This document shows positions 6,334 to 6,404 of a stretch of DNA of 6,404 bases, one piece after another. The translations under genes and the position numbers were made by a program. This DNA is from Kiritimatiellia bacterium. Lineage in GTDB: Bacteria > Verrucomicrobiota > Kiritimatiellia > RFP12 > UBA1067. Location: contig JAGCPM010000091.1 of NCBI GenBank assembly GCA_017965685.1, positions 1 through 6,404 on the forward strand, read 5' to 3'. The notes under the pieces were generated by a model, which worked only from the letters and a program-made list of their open reading frames with translations, was not told the origin of the DNA and did not search any database. Positions within the stretch are counted from its first letter, which is position 1, and the number at the start of each line of letters is the position of its first letter.

Positions 6334-6404
6334 CAGTACGCCCCTTTCCCGCCGAGAATCGCCGGGACGGTCTTCAGCAATATAACAATGTCCTTCCAGA
6401 CACT
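6333..6404 (-). CDS. 3' end of probable polyprenyl glycosylphosphotransferase (bacterial sugar transferase)
   Basis: Only the last 23 codons and the TGA stop (6335-6333) are in the window. The peptide reads SVWKDIVILLKTVPAILGG followed by KGAY. A D-I-x-I-L-x-K-T-x-x-A-x-L-x-G-x-G-A-Y ending is typical of exopolysaccharide-priming sugar transferases (WcaJ/PssY/CpsE-like), which move a sugar-1-phosphate from a nucleotide sugar to undecaprenyl phosphate at the inner membrane. Catalytic residues lie outside the window, so the call rests on the conserved tail and on the neighbouring genes. The stop overlaps the next start as TGATG. It is too short for standard ORF finders. Confidence 0.7.
   Translation of the reverse strand, partial: SVWKDIVILLKTVPAILGGKGAY

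Overview
The window is one unbroken minus-strand gene cluster, at least six genes long, for extracellular or surface polysaccharide synthesis, with a sensory/regulatory pair inserted in it. All genes point the same way and are packed tightly. Going downstream (high to low coordinates) the junctions are: TGATG overlap, direct TAG-ATG abutment, a 40 bp gap, TAATG overlap, and ATGA overlap. This is the pattern of a single translationally coupled operon. No gene-free stretch exceeds 40 bp. No tRNA, rRNA, CRISPR, insertion sequence or convincing promoter or terminator was seen. Both outer genes run off the window.

Layout from right to left. 6333-6404: last 23 codons of what looks like a polyprenyl-phosphate sugar-1-phosphate transferase, the priming enzyme of exopolysaccharide assembly. 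5404-6333: a protein with a nucleotidyltransferase-like N-terminus lacking the usual G-x-G-T-R loop and a left-handed beta-helix (hexapeptide-like) C-terminal half. 4435-5403: a Pol-beta-fold nucleotidyltransferase with an intact GGGYGRGE...NDMDF motif, interrupted by a heptanucleotide tandem repeat. 4068-4394: a stand-alone STAS-domain protein of the anti-sigma-factor-antagonist type. 892-4068: a large membrane hybrid histidine kinase with two complete and one shortened periplasmic solute-binding modules, one visible inner transmembrane helix, HisKA, HATPase and a C-terminal receiver. 1-895: a GT4-type glycosyltransferase with its C-terminus cut off by the window edge. This last gene has no stop inside the window and is easily missed.

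Reading the cluster together: the priming transferase and the GT4 enzyme would build a lipid-linked glycan. The beta-helix protein and the nucleotidyltransferase probably act on sugar or nucleotide substrates, but this is inferred. The STAS protein and the hybrid kinase would link polysaccharide production to a periplasmic small-molecule signal. STAS plus hybrid kinase inside a polysaccharide locus recalls the general logic of the Vibrio fischeri syp cluster, though this arrangement looks independent of it.

Organism: a GC-rich Gram-negative bacterium (periplasmic sensor, signal peptide, polyprenyl glycosylphosphotransferase). The multi-module solute-binding hybrid kinase, the gene order and the heptameric GTTCCCT repeats suggest the Verrucomicrobiota/Kiritimatiellota/Lentisphaerota group, but this is a weak inference from general familiarity. 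The most interesting signal is short tandem repeats with 7 bp periodicity lying inside the coding regions of two polysaccharide genes, where copy-number change would shift the frame.
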